A DNA stretch of 64,000 bases from assembly GCA_034770075.1 (NCBI GenBank), contig CM068377.1:74661358-74725357 (forward strand). The letters run 5' to 3'. The DNA comes from Aralia elata (taxonomy: Eukaryota; Streptophyta; Magnoliopsida; Apiales; Araliaceae). This document shows, one piece after another, positions 1 to 11,071 of this stretch (position 1 is the first letter of the stretch; every line of letters starts with the position of its first letter). The notes under the pieces are model-generated. The model saw nothing but the letters and a program-made list of their open reading frames with translations, did no database searches and was not told the origin of the DNA. The position numbers were made by a program, and so were the translations under genes.

Positions 1-1127
1 AGTTACTATAGTTTATTAACTTATGTGTGCTATGTGATTTGTTTAATTGATTGAATAAGTAGCATAAGTAAGCGTAACGATATACAACTACGCAGTACTA
101 ATTGATCATAGATCAACATTATCAATGTTAGGTTCTTCAAGGCCAATTAGTTAAAGCTAGAATTGTTGTAGCGGAGCAGACAGGCAAGTTCCCTAACTCA
201 AACTCGAGTTATTATTTTCGAAGCATGTTAGTGAATAATTATTGTTGATTATTCACATCTATACTGGTTATTGAGACTCGCACCTTGTGCAATTATTTTC
301 GTGCCCTATTATTATTGAACTGTATATTCAATTGAAGTTCTTTCAGACATGAATTATTTATAAGATAGATCTATGCTATTTGTATCAGCTAGATCAAGCA
401 TGTCTAATTTGTTAAATCAAAGGTATTTTAAAAGCTGTTCTTATTATATTGTCATGTAAGAACTCTTGGCTGAGCAAAGGATAAATTTGATTTAAGGCAT
501 GATATCAATGTCGGTTATTAAGTGTCTATGCATAAATCACGGGGTATGAAAGGCTGATCCCCTTGATTACCAAAACTTTTTAAGAGGTCCAGTCTAAGTG
601 CTGAGAACCTTGGCAAATGTCCCTGGTTATTTCAAACCACTCAGTAATTGAATTTCAATTATTCGAATATTCAAGCGTTGACTATTAATTCACGTTTCTC
701 CACACTTTTATACTGTTGTTGAACATTGAAAGCAAAATTTTCTTCTATTCATGATATATCTCCCTTGTGTATAAACTTGCTAAGCAAACTAGTTGCTTAC
801 CCTTGCTATATCATGATCTTTATTTCAGCTAAGGCAGAAACGTCTAGGGGAGACAAAGGAAAAGGGAAGGTGCAAGAGTAGATGCCCGTTAGTGCCTATG
901 TACTAGCTATTTCCGAATGTGGTTTGATTAAGTGAACCTTTATTTGTATTAAGAGTACGTTTTATGTTAAGGTTAAAGAACCTTGGGACCAGAATTGTAA
1001 GACTTTATTTCCATTCGATAAACAATGTATGTTTATTATTCCGCATTTAGTTAGATAGTATGTTTGTCGTCGAATTATCGTGAGCACTGAATTCGAGGTT
1101 TGGAAACCTGGATTTGGGGGTGTCACA
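1..1127 (+). repeat. ELM1 5' LTR, right part
   Basis: This stretch repeats at 9044-10170 with two substitutions seen by eye, and ends in TGTCACA just before the primer site. The left 2.8 kb of this LTR lies outside the window. Confidence 0.97.
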
Positions 1128-1130
1128 GGT

Positions 1131-1142
1131 TGGTATCAGAGC
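1131..1142 (+). promoter_or_regulatory. ELM1 primer binding site (initiator Met-tRNA type)
   Basis: TGGTATCAGAGC starts four bases after the LTR end. It is the standard plant match to the 3' end of initiator Met tRNA, which primes minus-strand DNA synthesis. The match fades after 12 bases. Confidence 0.93.
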
Positions 1143-1690
1143 TATAGGTTATAACCCTTAGGAGAAAGAGTTCTTAGGCTATAACCTGAGAGAATGTAGA
1201 GGATAGTTGGAAGTGGGTGGTTATGCCTTGATCAGTGTTATTGGTACTACCATTTGATTTACTAGAGTTGTATTAACCTCAGCAAGGTGCGAGGTAGTTC
1301 GTATGTAGGATGTACTTCCCAATTATGTAGGTAGGAAAGAATGGTTTAAGTGAATCCCACCTTTTGTTATATTAAATGGGATGGTAGCAATTATGACAAT
1401 ATGCCTGTGATAAACGTGTAAGACGCTTAAGTCGGTATATGAATATAGATGCATTATTATGGTATGTGCTTGAGAATTTTACTTGATATACCATTTATGC
1501 AATGATTTTGTTAATTCAGTGAGACTGAATCGGTATCTTAGTAACTTAAATCACTAATCGGGAAAGCAGAATTTCCGAGGTTGGGTAATCTAAAACTCCC
1601 ACACAAGAGTCATGTGATTATTATATACATGCTAAATACTTATGTTTTAAGGAAGCCCGAGTAACGTGTTAGGGTTTGCTTAAACAGATA

Positions 1691-3206
1691 ATGCCGCCCA
1701 GACGAATCCTACGAAATCATGGGATCGAAGAGTCAGTTAACAATGTAGAGGAAACTCCACCAAACCCAATGCAAGATTTTGTGAACATGATGGCAAAAGC
1801 TCTGCGGAATCAAACGACTACCGCAGGAAACCAGACGGGCAACCACTTAGCCAATTTTAAAGACTTCAAGGCAGTAGGGCCTCCGGAGTTTAGAGGAACA
1901 GCGAACCCGATAGAGGCCCGGTCATGGATAAAGGAGATTGAAAAGGCCTTTGTCATCGCTAGAGTCGCTGAGGAGCAGAAGACAGTTTTTGCTACTTACT
2001 TAATGAAAGGTGAGGCTAACTTCTGGTGGGAAGCCAATCAGAACAAAGCTGGAATTGGAGTCGTGGCGTGGGAAGCTTTCAAGACGTTGTTTTTTCGAGA
2101 ATTACTTCCCTGAGAGTACGCAGGCAAAAATGGAGATCAAGTTTCTAGAATTGAAGCAAGAAAATTTGTCAGTGTCGGAGTACGCTGCAAAATTCAATGA
2201 ATTGGCTAGATTCGCCCCACATCAGGTGGATACTGAGGTGAGGAAGGCCAGGAGATTCGAGAATGGATTAAAGCCGTGGATCTACAGCAAGGTAGCGGTT
2301 TTGCAAATTACATCGTTCTCAACCTTGTTGGAGAAAACTCTCATTGCTGAAGGTGGGAGTGAAGCAGTTTCGAAATATAATCGGGAAAGGAACAAGAAGA
2401 AGGTAGAAGGAGGAAATGTAAATGTTAGCGGTGGTGGTAGCAACAGTAGGAAGCGTCAATGGAGCAGTGGGGGTAGCAATTCTGAAATCCAGCAAGGGAG
2501 CATACAACAGAAAAGGCCGGTATGTGGGAATTGCGGAAAGGGTCACTCGGGAGAGTGTATGAAAGGGAAGATGGTATGTTATACCTGTGGGCAAGAAGGG
2601 CATATCTCGCCCAATTGTCCTAAGGCGAAGAAGGGAGGTTGTTTCAATTGTGGAGAGATAGGGCATCGGAGCAAGGAATGCCCCCGAAAGAGGAATATGG
2701 ATGGCGGAAACGGCAATAGGGGCAACAACTCGAGGACAACCAGTGGAGGACCAGCCCAGCCAAATAAGCCAACAGCAAGGACCTTCAACATGACAGTACA
2801 AGATGCTGTGGCATCCAGAGAGGTGGTGTCAGGTATTATTCCAATCAACAACATAGATGCCTATGTGCTATTTGATTCGGGTGCTTCATGTTCTTTTGTT
2901 TCTGATGAATTTGCTCAAAGATTTAATTTGCCTAGTGAACTGTTAGAACACCCGATGAATGTAGAAGTAGCGAACAAAGAGATTATCCCCGTAAACTACA
3001 TTTATAAGAATTGTTGTGCTGATGTGAGAGGGTTTAAGCTTAACGTGGACTTGTTGCCGATTCGTCTTGGAGAATTCGATGTAATCCTGGGGATGGATTG
3101 GTTAGCGAGCCACGGGGCGGTCATTGACTGTAAGAAAAAGTGCATACACCTACAGACTCCAGGTAAGTCGAAGGTGGTGTTCTACGGTAGTAAATCGCCG
3201 AGGTAA
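1691..3206 (+). pseudogene. ELM1 gag and protease, frameshifted
   Basis: Gag starts at ATG 1691 (protein begins MPPRRILRN); an upstream in-frame ATG at 1676 is less likely. The capsid region (PPEFRG, FWWEANQ) runs to about 2090, where the frame moves by one base within a run of six T (2090-2095); similarity continues in the next frame with NYFPES. Zinc knuckles follow at about 2520-2690: one shortened (CGNCGKGHSGEC) and two canonical CX2CX4HX4C. The aspartic protease active site DSGAS is at 2874-2888, with ILGMDWL near 3090. Gag forms the particle and binds RNA; protease cuts the polyprotein. The frame ends at TAA 3204-3206, in the same frame as RT. The T-run shift could be a mutation, a sequencing error or recoding; a mutation is the simplest reading because other lesions follow. 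Confidence 0.9.
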
Positions 3207-4529
3207 TCTTGTTGTCTGACGATGATGCAAGCGAAGAGATTGCTTAAGAAGGGTTGTATAGGTTATTTGGCTCACGTGGTAGATACTCGACGGGTCGAGG
3301 GTGAACTGAGTCAGATACCCGTTGTAAGGGAATTCGTTGATGTCTTCCCAGATGAACTTCCGGGACTGCCACCGGATAGGGAGATAGAATTTGCAATCGA
3401 CTTGGTACCCGGGACGACACCGATATCTAAGGCGCCTTACCGAATGGCACCAGTAGAGATGAAAGAACTGATGGTTCAACTGCAGGAACTGTTAGACAGG
3501 GGTTATATCAGGCCAAGCGTGTCACCATGGGGAGCGCCAGTTCTGTTCGTAAAGAAGAAGGATGGCTCGATGAGGCTTTGTATCGACTACCGTGAGTTGA
3601 ACAAAGTTACGATTAAGAATAGGTATCCGCTACCCAGAATAGACGATCTGTTTGATCAACTCAAGGGAGCGAAATACTTTTCGAAGATCGATTTAAGGAC
3701 AGGCTATCATCAACTAAGGGTGAGACAGGAGGATATTCCGAAGACGGCATTCAGAACTCGTTATGGACATTTCGAGTTTCTGGTTATGTCATTTGGCCTG
3801 ACAAATGCACCAGCGGCATTCATGGATATGATGAACAGAGTGTTCAAGCAGTATTTGGACAAGTTCGTGGTAGTATTCATCGATGATATCTTGGTGTATT
3901 CAGTGTCAGAGGAAGAACATGCTGAACATCTAAGGATTGCTCTGGAGGCATTAAGAAGGGAGAAACTGTACGCAAAGTTTTCGAAGTGTGAATTTTGGTT
4001 GCAGAGGGTGCAGTTTCTTGGACACGTCATTGACAGTAGTGGTGTTTCGGTAGACCCAGCAAAGGTGGAAGCCATTATCAACTGGGAGCAGCCAAAGACA
4101 CCAACGGAGATAAGAAGTTTCCTTGGGTTAGCAGGATACTATCGGAGATTCATCCAAGATTTTTTGAAGATAGCATCACCGTTGACCAATCTAACCAGAA
4201 AGACGATAAAGTTTGGTTGGACAGAGAAGTGCGAGGAGAGTTTCTTGGAACTGAAGAAGAGACTTAGCCAAGCACCAGTGTTGGCATTACCAGACGACAC
4301 TGGGGGTTTTGTAGTATACAGTGATGCGTCACACAAGGGCCTTGGTTGTGTACTAATGCAGCACGGCAGGGTCATTGCGTACGCTTCACGCCAGCTGAAG
4401 GACTATGAGAAAGGATACCCGACTCATGATCTGGAGTTAGCAGCAGTAGTGTTCGCCTTGAAGATTTGGAGGCACTACTTATATGGAGAGAGGTGCGAGA
4501 TATATACAGGTCACAAAAGTCTGAAATAA
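3207..4529 (+). pseudogene. ELM1 reverse transcriptase and RNase H (first part)
   Basis: RT follows protease in the same frame after a stop codon; the first ATG after it is at 3222. Motifs in order: LCIDYRELNK, YFSKIDLRTGYHQL, FLVMSFGLTNAPAAF, and the catalytic FIDDILVYS near 3875. RNase H begins with YSDASHKG near 4318 and has the second acidic site in HDLELAA. The third conserved acidic residue appears changed from Asp to Gly (codon GGT 4509-4511, in a TDHKSL-type motif). One base is then missing near 4527, giving TAA and moving the rest of RNase H to the next frame. The protein copies the RNA into DNA and removes the RNA strand in cytoplasmic particles. As read here this copy would not make a complete enzyme. 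Confidence 0.92.
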
Positions 4530-6211
4530 TCTTCACTCAGAAGGAGCTGAATATGAGGCAGCGCCGATGGTTAGAATTAATCAAGGATTACGATTGTGAG
4601 ATTCTGTACCATCCAGGCAAAGCAAATGTAGTAGCGGATGCCCTGAGTAGGAAAGGCAGAGAGAAATTGATGAGGCTTACAACTCAGGCAGAGCTGATAA
4701 AGGACTTTGGACGCCTGGAACTGGAGGTTAAGTATCCGATAGAGACGGACGAAAAATTGTTCACCGTGACAGTAGGTCCGACTCTACTGGATAAGATAAA
4801 GGAGGCCCAAGAATTTGATGAAGAATGCATTGGCATTAAAAAGCAACTGTCGGAAGGAAAAACGTTGAAGTTCAAGGTTGACAGCACAGGTCTGCTGAGG
4901 TTCGAGAGAAGGATCTGGATACCCTATGTACCAGACTTAAGGGAAGAAATATTGCAGGAGGCCCATAATACGAGATTTTCGGTACATCCGGGTAGCACCA
5001 AGATGTATCAAGATCTTCGTCAACATTATTGGTGGCCGCATTTAAAAGGGGTAGTTGCGGAATTCGTCAGCCGGTGTTTAACTTGTCAGAGGGTCAAGGC
5101 AGAGCACCAACGGCCGAGCGGATTGTTGCAACCCTTAGAGATTCCCGAGTGGAAGTGGGAGCACATCACTATGGATTTTGTGGTAGGACTCCCGACAACA
5201 CAAAAGGGTCTAGACGCCATCTGGGTGATCGTAGATCGGTTGACCAAGTCTGCACATTTTCTACCGATCAAGATCAGGTACAAATTGGAGCAGTTGGCGA
5301 AACTCTACGTAAAGGAGATAGTATCGCGACATGGGGTGCCGATTTCTATTGTGTCTGACAGAGATCCGCGCTTCACGTCAAATTTTTGGAGAAGCCTACA
5401 GGAGAGACTGGGAACACAGTTGAGAATGAGTACGGCGTATCATCCTCAGACCGATGGTCAGAGCGAGCGAACTATTCAGACCTTAGAGGACATGCTCCGG
5501 GCAGTTGTGATGGACTTAGGTGGCAGCTGGGACGATCATTTGCCCTTGGTAGAGTTCGCTTACAACAATAGTTGCCACGCTAGCATTGGTATGCCACCGT
5601 ACGAAGCATTATATGGAAGGAAGTGTCGAACGCCGTTGTGTTGGGATGAAGTTGGTGAACGGAGATTGTTGGGACCAGAATTGGTACAACAAACCGTGGA
5701 AATCATTAAAGTAATAAGGCAGCGGTTAGTAGCGGCCCAGGATCGTCAGAAGAAGTATGCCGACTTACATCGTCAGAAGCGAGACTTTGAAGTTGGCAGC
5801 TATGTATTTTTGAAGGTATCTCCCTGGAAAGGGAAGATCCGCTTTGGGAAGAAGGGCAAGCTGAGCCCTAGGTTCATAGGACCTTTCGAAATATTGAGGA
5901 GAATAGGCGAAGTGGCGTACGAGGTAGCATTACCCCCTGAGCTTGAGCACATTCACAATGTGTTTCATGTATCGGTGTTACGTCCATATAAGCCAGACTA
6001 CAAGCATGTTATTTCCTATGAGCCAATTCAAGTCGAGAGGGACTTATCGTACGAGGAGGTTCCCGTCCAGATTCTCGATAGGAAGGAACAGAAGCTGAGA
6101 AACAAGACCATACATTCCGTCAAAGTTCTCTGGAGGAATCACGCAGTCGAAGAAGCTACGTGGGAACTCGAAGAGAAAATGAAGGCGAATTATCCGTTCT
6201 TATTTGAGTAA
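4530..6211 (+). pseudogene. ELM1 RNase H end, integrase and chromodomain-like tail
   Basis: Continues the pol frame after the one-base loss. RNase H ends with the fourth acidic site in VADALSRK. Integrase has its HHCC zinc site at about 4960-5090 (EAHNTRFSVHP ... CLTCQR), and the D,D,E core in TMDFVVG, SDRDPRF and the Glu of the QTLED segment near 5485. The GPY/F-type motif is RFIGPFEILRR near 5875. The C-terminal 50 residues (LRNKTIHSVKVLWRNH, then WELEEKMKANYPFLFE) look like the plant chromovirus CR-type chromodomain, thought to steer insertion to marked chromatin. From 4530 to the stop at 6209 the reading frame is open, so the integrase part itself looks intact. It would depend on the broken upstream frames for expression. 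Confidence 0.93.
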
Positions 6212-6247
6212 CCCTATTTTTGCAATTCCGAGGACGGAATTTTTATA

Positions 6248-6259
6248 AGGGGGGAGGGA
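6248..6259 (+). promoter_or_regulatory. ELM1 polypurine tract
   Basis: AAGGGGGGAGGGA-type purine run immediately before the 3' LTR; it primes plus-strand DNA synthesis. Confidence 0.92.
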
Positions 6260-6409
6260 TGTAATGCCCGTGAATTTTGAACGTCCTTATTAATTAAATC
6301 TAATTTAATTTAATGAGTTAATGTTGTGTTCTATTTAAACCAACTTGGGTTAATTGGTGGGAGATGTATAAGATGTGTCTATACTCGTGTTGGCAGGTAT
6401 GATATAATT

Positions 6410-6660
6410 ATGGTTAAGAAATAACCATAGGTGAGTCAAGTGTAGGAATTTGTGTGTAATGACTAAAATGGCCAAGAGTGGTTAATAACCAAGGTAATCA
6501 TGAAGGGGCAATAACCACTGTATATCCCAGTGGTTAATAACCAATGAAATGATGGCGGGATAATAACCATTGTGTTTAACCAATGTAATGATGGCAAGAT
6601 AATAACCAATGTTTAATAACCAATGGAAAATGGCTAATAACTAATGGATAATTAAGATTT
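6410..6660 (+). repeat. Degenerate TAATAACCAATG repeats upstream of the LTR TATA box
   Basis: About nine imperfect copies of TAATAACCA(A/C)TG, several preceded by GGT so that GGTTAATAACC forms a palindrome. They end about 160 bp before the TATA box, where LTR enhancers usually sit; an enhancer role is inferred. Confidence 0.6.
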
Positions 6661-6816
6661 TGAGAAAAAGACTATTTTAACCTTGAAGGAGGTTGGAAAA
6701 TGACTAAATTACCCTTGAGGAAGTTGCTAGGAAACTTCCTATTATTGACGAATTGACCGAATTGCCCTTGCCTAGTCATGGTTAATGACTATGTTGCCCA
6801 TGGTCTTTATTTTTCC

Positions 6817-6825
6817 TATAAATAG
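6817..6825 (+). promoter_or_regulatory. ELM1 LTR TATA box
   Basis: TATAAATAG preceded by CC and followed by GGGCCC, 557 bases into the LTR. Transcription would begin about 30 bases on. The copy in the 5' LTR lies outside the window. Confidence 0.75.
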
Positions 6826-7141
6826 GGCCCTCACCAAAGATAATAGGGGTTGGCTCCCTTATTATTCATCTCCTAAGAGAGTTGAAAGTATTTGAGAGCA
6901 AAAGAAAATATATTGAGTCACCAAGGAGTGAAGGAGACCTAGCTAGTTCATATCCTTTTTCGGATCATACTTGGAAGGAAGAGGAGAATAGCCACTAACT
7001 CTAGGTATACATCTTCATTCTCTCAAACCCTAGTTTTCTTGTTGATATTAAATGGCTAACATTTATTAGTGGTAGTCATTTATTTGTGTTGGGGTTTCTA
7101 TGGCTTATTGGTTGGAGGTTGTGGAAGAAATGAAATATTTA

Positions 7142-7288
7142 TAGATCTAGGTTTTATTTTGCTAGATCTATGTTTTATTTTGCTAGATCTATGTTTTATT
7201 TTGCTAGATCTATGTTTTATTTTGCTAGATCTATGTTTTATTTTACTAGATCTACGTTTTATTTTGTTAGATCTATATTTTTTTTCTA
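7142..7288 (+). repeat. Seven copies of a 21-bp repeat in the ELM1 LTR
   Basis: Units read TAGATCTATGTTTTATTTTGC with small changes in the first and last three. Each starts with the 8-bp palindrome TAGATCTA. The reading frame across it (7069-7308) exists only because 21 is a multiple of three. Confidence 0.95.
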
Positions 7289-7619
7289 AAAGAATGCTTA
7301 ACTCATGATCTTAAAACCTAGGTGATGATAAATAATGGTTTAGTATGTTTTATTAATAATATGTTGAAGTTTAAAAATATTTGTAGCAAGTTTAGGTGGT
7401 TTGATGGGCTAAAACATGTATACAATGATTTATTGGAGTACAAAACTTGTTGATGAAAAATATTGATTTAAGTCATAAATATTTTGTTGTAATATTAGAA
7501 ATATTTTTCTTAGCCATGGGGATTTTTTTTGGAGATTTAAAACTTTCTTGATGGTATTAGAATTAATTGAATGTAAAAACAACCCCCTGGAAGGCTGCTG
7601 CTTGATAAGGGCTAAGACA

Positions 7620-7672
7620 GGCCGCGCATGGCGCGCGTCTTAAAAAATGGGGCTGGCCGCGCATGGCGCGCC
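7620..7672 (+). other. Pair of GC-rich near-palindromes in the ELM1 LTR
   Basis: GGCCGCGCATGGCGCGC occurs at 7620-7636 and again at 7655-7671, in an otherwise AT-rich LTR. Similar pairs occur in LTRs J and A' and at the right edge of the window. Confidence 0.85.
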
Positions 7673-7854
7673 AGCGTATTTCTTCAACCAGCGGCAGCCA
7701 AACGGCGCCGTTTTGGCCAGGCAGGGAAGGCTCACGCGCAATGCGCGGGCGGGCGATCAGGCGGGGGAAATTACGGTTGTGGCCCTCCATCCGAATTTCG
7801 TCTTATTTACCAAATTGCCATCGAGACTTGTTTTTATAAATATTAAATACTTAA

Positions 7855-8830
7855 AACCCTTACTATTATTATTATTTTTATAAAATAATAATAATAAAAT
7901 AATAGTCATATAAAATTTAATTTCTGGGATGTGCTATTATATTTTCCATATATACTAAATTAATTATTGTTTAATTATTATTAAATAATGATTAAGGATA
8001 ATTAAAAAAAATTGTAAATTAATTATTTATTATTTGATTAACTTAAATAATAAATAAACTTAATTGGTTATTATTTATTATTAAATAATAACTAAAGATA
8101 ATTATTACTCACTAATTAACTATTATTTGATTAAATTAAATAATAAATAAATCTAATTAGTTATTATTTACTATTAGATAATAACTAAAGATAAGTCATA
8201 CTTACTTACTAATTAATTATTTATTATTTGATTTACTTTAAATAATAAATAAACTTAATTAATTATTATTTAATCTTAAATAATAATTAAAGACAATTAA
8301 AATTCATAACTTAATTATTATTTAATTAATAATTAAATAATAAATGAATATAATTAGTTATTAAATACTATTAATAATAACTAAGGATAATTCTTATTCA
8401 CTAAGTAATTATTTATTACTTGATTAACCTTAAATAATAAATAAATCTAATTAGTTATTATTTATTATTAAATAATAACTAAAGATAATTCATATTTACT
8501 AATTAATTATTTATTTATTATTTAATTAACTTTAAATAATAAATAAATCTAATTAGCTATTATTTATTATTAAATAATGACTAAAGATAATTGTTACGCA
8601 CTAATTAATTATTTATTATTTGATTAACTTTAAATAATAAACAAACCTAATTAATTATTATTTAATCTTAAATAATAATTAAAGACAATTAAAATTTATA
8701 ATTCGACTATTATTTAATTAATAAATTAAATAATAAGTGAATATAATTAGTTATTAATTACTATTATTAATAACTAAAGATAATTAATTAATTACTATTT
8801 AATAGTAATTAAATAAAGATAGAATTAATA
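7855..8830 (+). repeat. AT-rich degenerate tandem repeats in the ELM1 LTR
   Basis: Imperfect repeats of roughly 110-130 bp built from TTATTATTTGATTAACTTTAAATAATAAATAAA-like and AATAATAACTAAAGATAATT-like blocks. No coding or RNA feature is visible. Confidence 0.8.
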
Positions 8831-10170
8831 AAATAGAGAGAGTTTAAATAACTCATTAATTACCCGGTTATAATTAATTGTTAAAGGGTTTAATAAATGA
8901 ATATCACTTGGGAAAAGGTAATGTTAATTAATTGAACAATTATTATTAATTGTTTAAGGGTTTAATAAGTGTTTATCACTTAAGGGAAAACATTGTTAAT
9001 TAATTAAACCATCAACCTAAAGATCAATTAAGTGTCTTATAGGAGTTACTATAGTTTATTAACTTATGTGTGCTATGTGATTTGTTTAATTGATTGAATA
9101 AGTAGCATAAGTAAGCGTAACGATATACAACTACGCAGTACTAATTGATCATAGATCAACATTATCAATGTTAGGTTCTTCAAGGCCAATTAGTTAAAGC
9201 TAGAATTGTTGTAGCGGAGCAGACAGGCAAGTTCCCTAACTCAAACTCGAGTTATTATTTTCGAAGCATGTTAGTGAATAATTATTGTTGATTATTCACA
9301 TCTATACTGGTTATTGAGACTCGCACCTTGTGCAATTATTTTCGTGCCCTATTATTATTGAACTGTATATTCAATTGAAGTTCTTTCAGACATGAATTAT
9401 TTATAAGATAGATCTATGCTATTTGTATCAGCTAGATCAAGCATGTCTAATTTGTTAAATCAAAGGTATTTTAAAAGCTGTTCTTATTATATTGTCATGT
9501 AAGAACTCTTGGCTGAGCAAAGGATAAATTTGATTTAAGGCATGATATCAATGTCGGTTATTAAGTGTCTATGCATAAATCACGGGGTATGAAAGGCTGA
9601 TCCCCTTGATTACCAAAACTTTTTAAGAGGTCCAGTCTAAGTGCTGAGAACCTTGGCAAATGTCCCTGGTTATTTCAAACCACTCAGTAATTGAATTTCA
9701 ATTATTCGAATATTCAAGCGTTGACTATTAATTCACGTTTCTCCACACTTTTATACTGTTGTTGAACATTGAAGGCAAAATTTTCTTCTATTCATGATAT
9801 ATCTCCCTTGTGTATAAACTTGCTAAGCAAACTAGTTGCTTACCCTTGCTATATCATGATCTTTATTTCAGCTAAGGCAGAAACGTCTAGGGGAGACAAA
9901 GGAAAAGGGAAGGTGCAAGAGTAGATGCCCGTTAGTGCCTATGTACTAGCTATTTCCGAATGTGGTTTGATTAAGTGAACCTTTATTTGTATTAAGAGTA
10001 CGTTTTATGTTAAGGTTAAAGAACCTTGGGACCAGAATTGTAAGACTTTATTTCCATTCGATAAACAATGCATGTTTATTATTCCGCATTTAGTTAGATA
10101 GTATGTTTGTCGTCGAATTATCGTGAGCACTGAATTCGAGGTTTGGAAACCTGGATTTGGGGGTGTCACA

Positions 10171-10400
10171 CTTGTTAATATTAGATTTAATTATCTTTTA
10201 CTTGATTATTATTATCTTATTCACTACCAACAACAAAAATATCAAATCATCATTTGTCTAATTAAAATCAAGACGATATATAGTTGGTACTTGGGATACA
10301 CTAGAACAATTCTCTGTGGGTTCGACAACTCTCTTATCATTATATTACTTGTTGACCGCGTATACTTGCGCGTATTTATCGGTTGAGAAATCGAACAACA
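10171..10400 (+). repeat. A 5' LTR, right end only
   Basis: Matches 15128-15357 nearly base for base, including TATAGTTGGTACTTGGGATA, and ends CGAACAACA just before the primer site. The rest of this LTR lies left of ELM1, outside the window. Confidence 0.95.
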
Positions 10401-10406
10401 AGTTTT

Positions 10407-10424
10407 TGGCGTCGTTGTCGGGGA
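10407..10424 (+). promoter_or_regulatory. A primer binding site (tRNA-Asp type)
   Basis: TGGCGTCGTTGTCGGGGA. The usual Athila form is TGGCGCCGTTGCCGGGGA, complementary to the 3' end of plant Asp tRNA. Two C-to-T differences are visible here. Confidence 0.85.
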
Positions 10425-10537
10425 ATTGTTCTTCTAGTGTTTTCCAATATTAATGACAATCGAATTGGTTTTAATTTAGACTTGTAAATAATTTGCTTAT
10501 TATTTATTTTGTTTTGTTTTGATTTTGTTTTCAGTTA

Positions 10538-10909
10538 ATGGATGAGCATAACTATCAATGGGATTATGAAGGGACAACGCAACCAAGTTCGTCAAAACTT
10601 CTTGAGCAATTGCAAGAACAACTTGCAACGCTTTCAAGGGCTGTTGACACTCTTAAAGGCCAGTCCACTCAAAATGCCTACAGTCAGAATCAAGCTGACT
10701 ACTACCCAAACTACTATCAACCAGGTTGGCAAGATCATCCAAGCGTTTCTTGGGACAACAGTCAAGATCAATGCTTTGATCCAAATCTCTCATACCATTC
10801 AGAATTTTCATTCCATCCTCCACCACACCATGAGGATACATCTAATGTGGAGGAGATTCTTCCCTTGTTCATTGAGAAACAAGAACTGTTACGAAGCCTC
10901 GAGAACTAA
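10538..10909 (+). pseudogene. A ORF1: shortened Athila-gag-like fragment
   Basis: 123 codons from ATG 10538. Residues about 15-40 (LLEQLQEQLATLSRAVDTL) could form a short coiled coil. Residues 55-70 contain YQPGWQDHPSVSW, which resembles NTYNPGWKDHPNLSY in the gag of element C, so this is probably the C-terminal gag region with the capsid part removed. No zinc knuckle is seen. The stop TAA directly abuts the next ATG (TAAATG at 10907-10912). Whether the product is made is unknown; it cannot replace Gag, but might bind it. Confidence is moderate because the match is short. Confidence 0.55.
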
Positions 10910-11071
10910 ATGGCACAACTTCTCGAGGCAGTGCTTATTCACCCGCAAAGCACCTTACCTTGTATTAAACAGATTAACCCTATAGAGGAAGGTGAAGAGC
11001 AATGTATGGTGAATTCGCATAGTTGTGACAAAGCGGAAATGAGGTTAGGATGGCAAATATACAAGCTTTAG
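10910..11071 (+). pseudogene. A ORF2: 53-codon duplicate of the start of ORF3
   Basis: Starts at ATG 10910, abutting the ORF1 stop. It carries LIHPQSTLP and INPIEEGEEQC, which reappear in the next ORF as IIHPQCTLP and IDPMEEGEEGC. The two stretches look like an internal duplication with a period of about 180 bp. The frame then ends at TAG 11069-11071, inside the start of ORF3. No function can be assigned. Confidence 0.45.

Larger units (their letters stand above)
1..10170 (+). mobile_element. ELM1: Tekay/Del-type chromovirus (Ty3/gypsy), left end outside window
   Basis: Order seen: right end of the 5' LTR (1-1127), initiator-Met primer site, gag, protease, reverse transcriptase, RNase H, integrase with a C-terminal chromodomain-like segment, polypurine tract, complete 3' LTR (6260-10170, TG...CA). 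The pol order and integrase tail place it among plant chromoviruses of the Tekay/Del group (family knowledge). By eye the 1127 bases of 5' LTR differ from the 3' LTR at only two sites (at about 734 and 1068), so insertion is recent. Yet coding is broken in three places: a gag frameshift, a stop between protease and RT, and a frameshift in RNase H. It inserted into the 5' LTR of element A; CTTGT directly follows the 3' LTR, and the matching target duplication would lie left of the window. The leader 1143-1690 shows no other feature. Confidence 0.95.
6260..10170 (+). repeat. ELM1 3' LTR, complete (3911 bp)
   Basis: Starts TGTAATGCCCG after the polypurine tract and ends GGTGTCACA. It holds degenerate CCAAT-like repeats, a TATA box at 6817, a 21-bp tandem repeat, a GC-rich palindrome pair and a long AT-rich repeat block, so most of its length is low-complexity or repetitive. 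A block near the end (GGTATGAAAGGCTGATC and the ATATCATGATC region) is also found, reverse-complemented, in solo LTR G, so ELM1 and G belong to related families. ORFs of 72-79 codons in it look like chance. Confidence 0.97.

Noticed and set aside
2319..2854. Antisense ORFs of 91-160 codons across ELM1 gag
   Set aside because: Mirror frames of the gag and zinc-knuckle coding sequence.
5029..5358. 109-codon ORF inside the ELM1 integrase in another frame
   Set aside because: Out-of-frame shadow of the integrase, no independent signal.
7069..7308. 79-codon ORF with a repeated FILLDLC motif
   Set aside because: It is the translation of a 21-bp DNA repeat in an LTR.
10123..10386. 87-codon ORF
   Set aside because: It runs from the ELM1 LTR end into the LTR of A, an accidental fusion.
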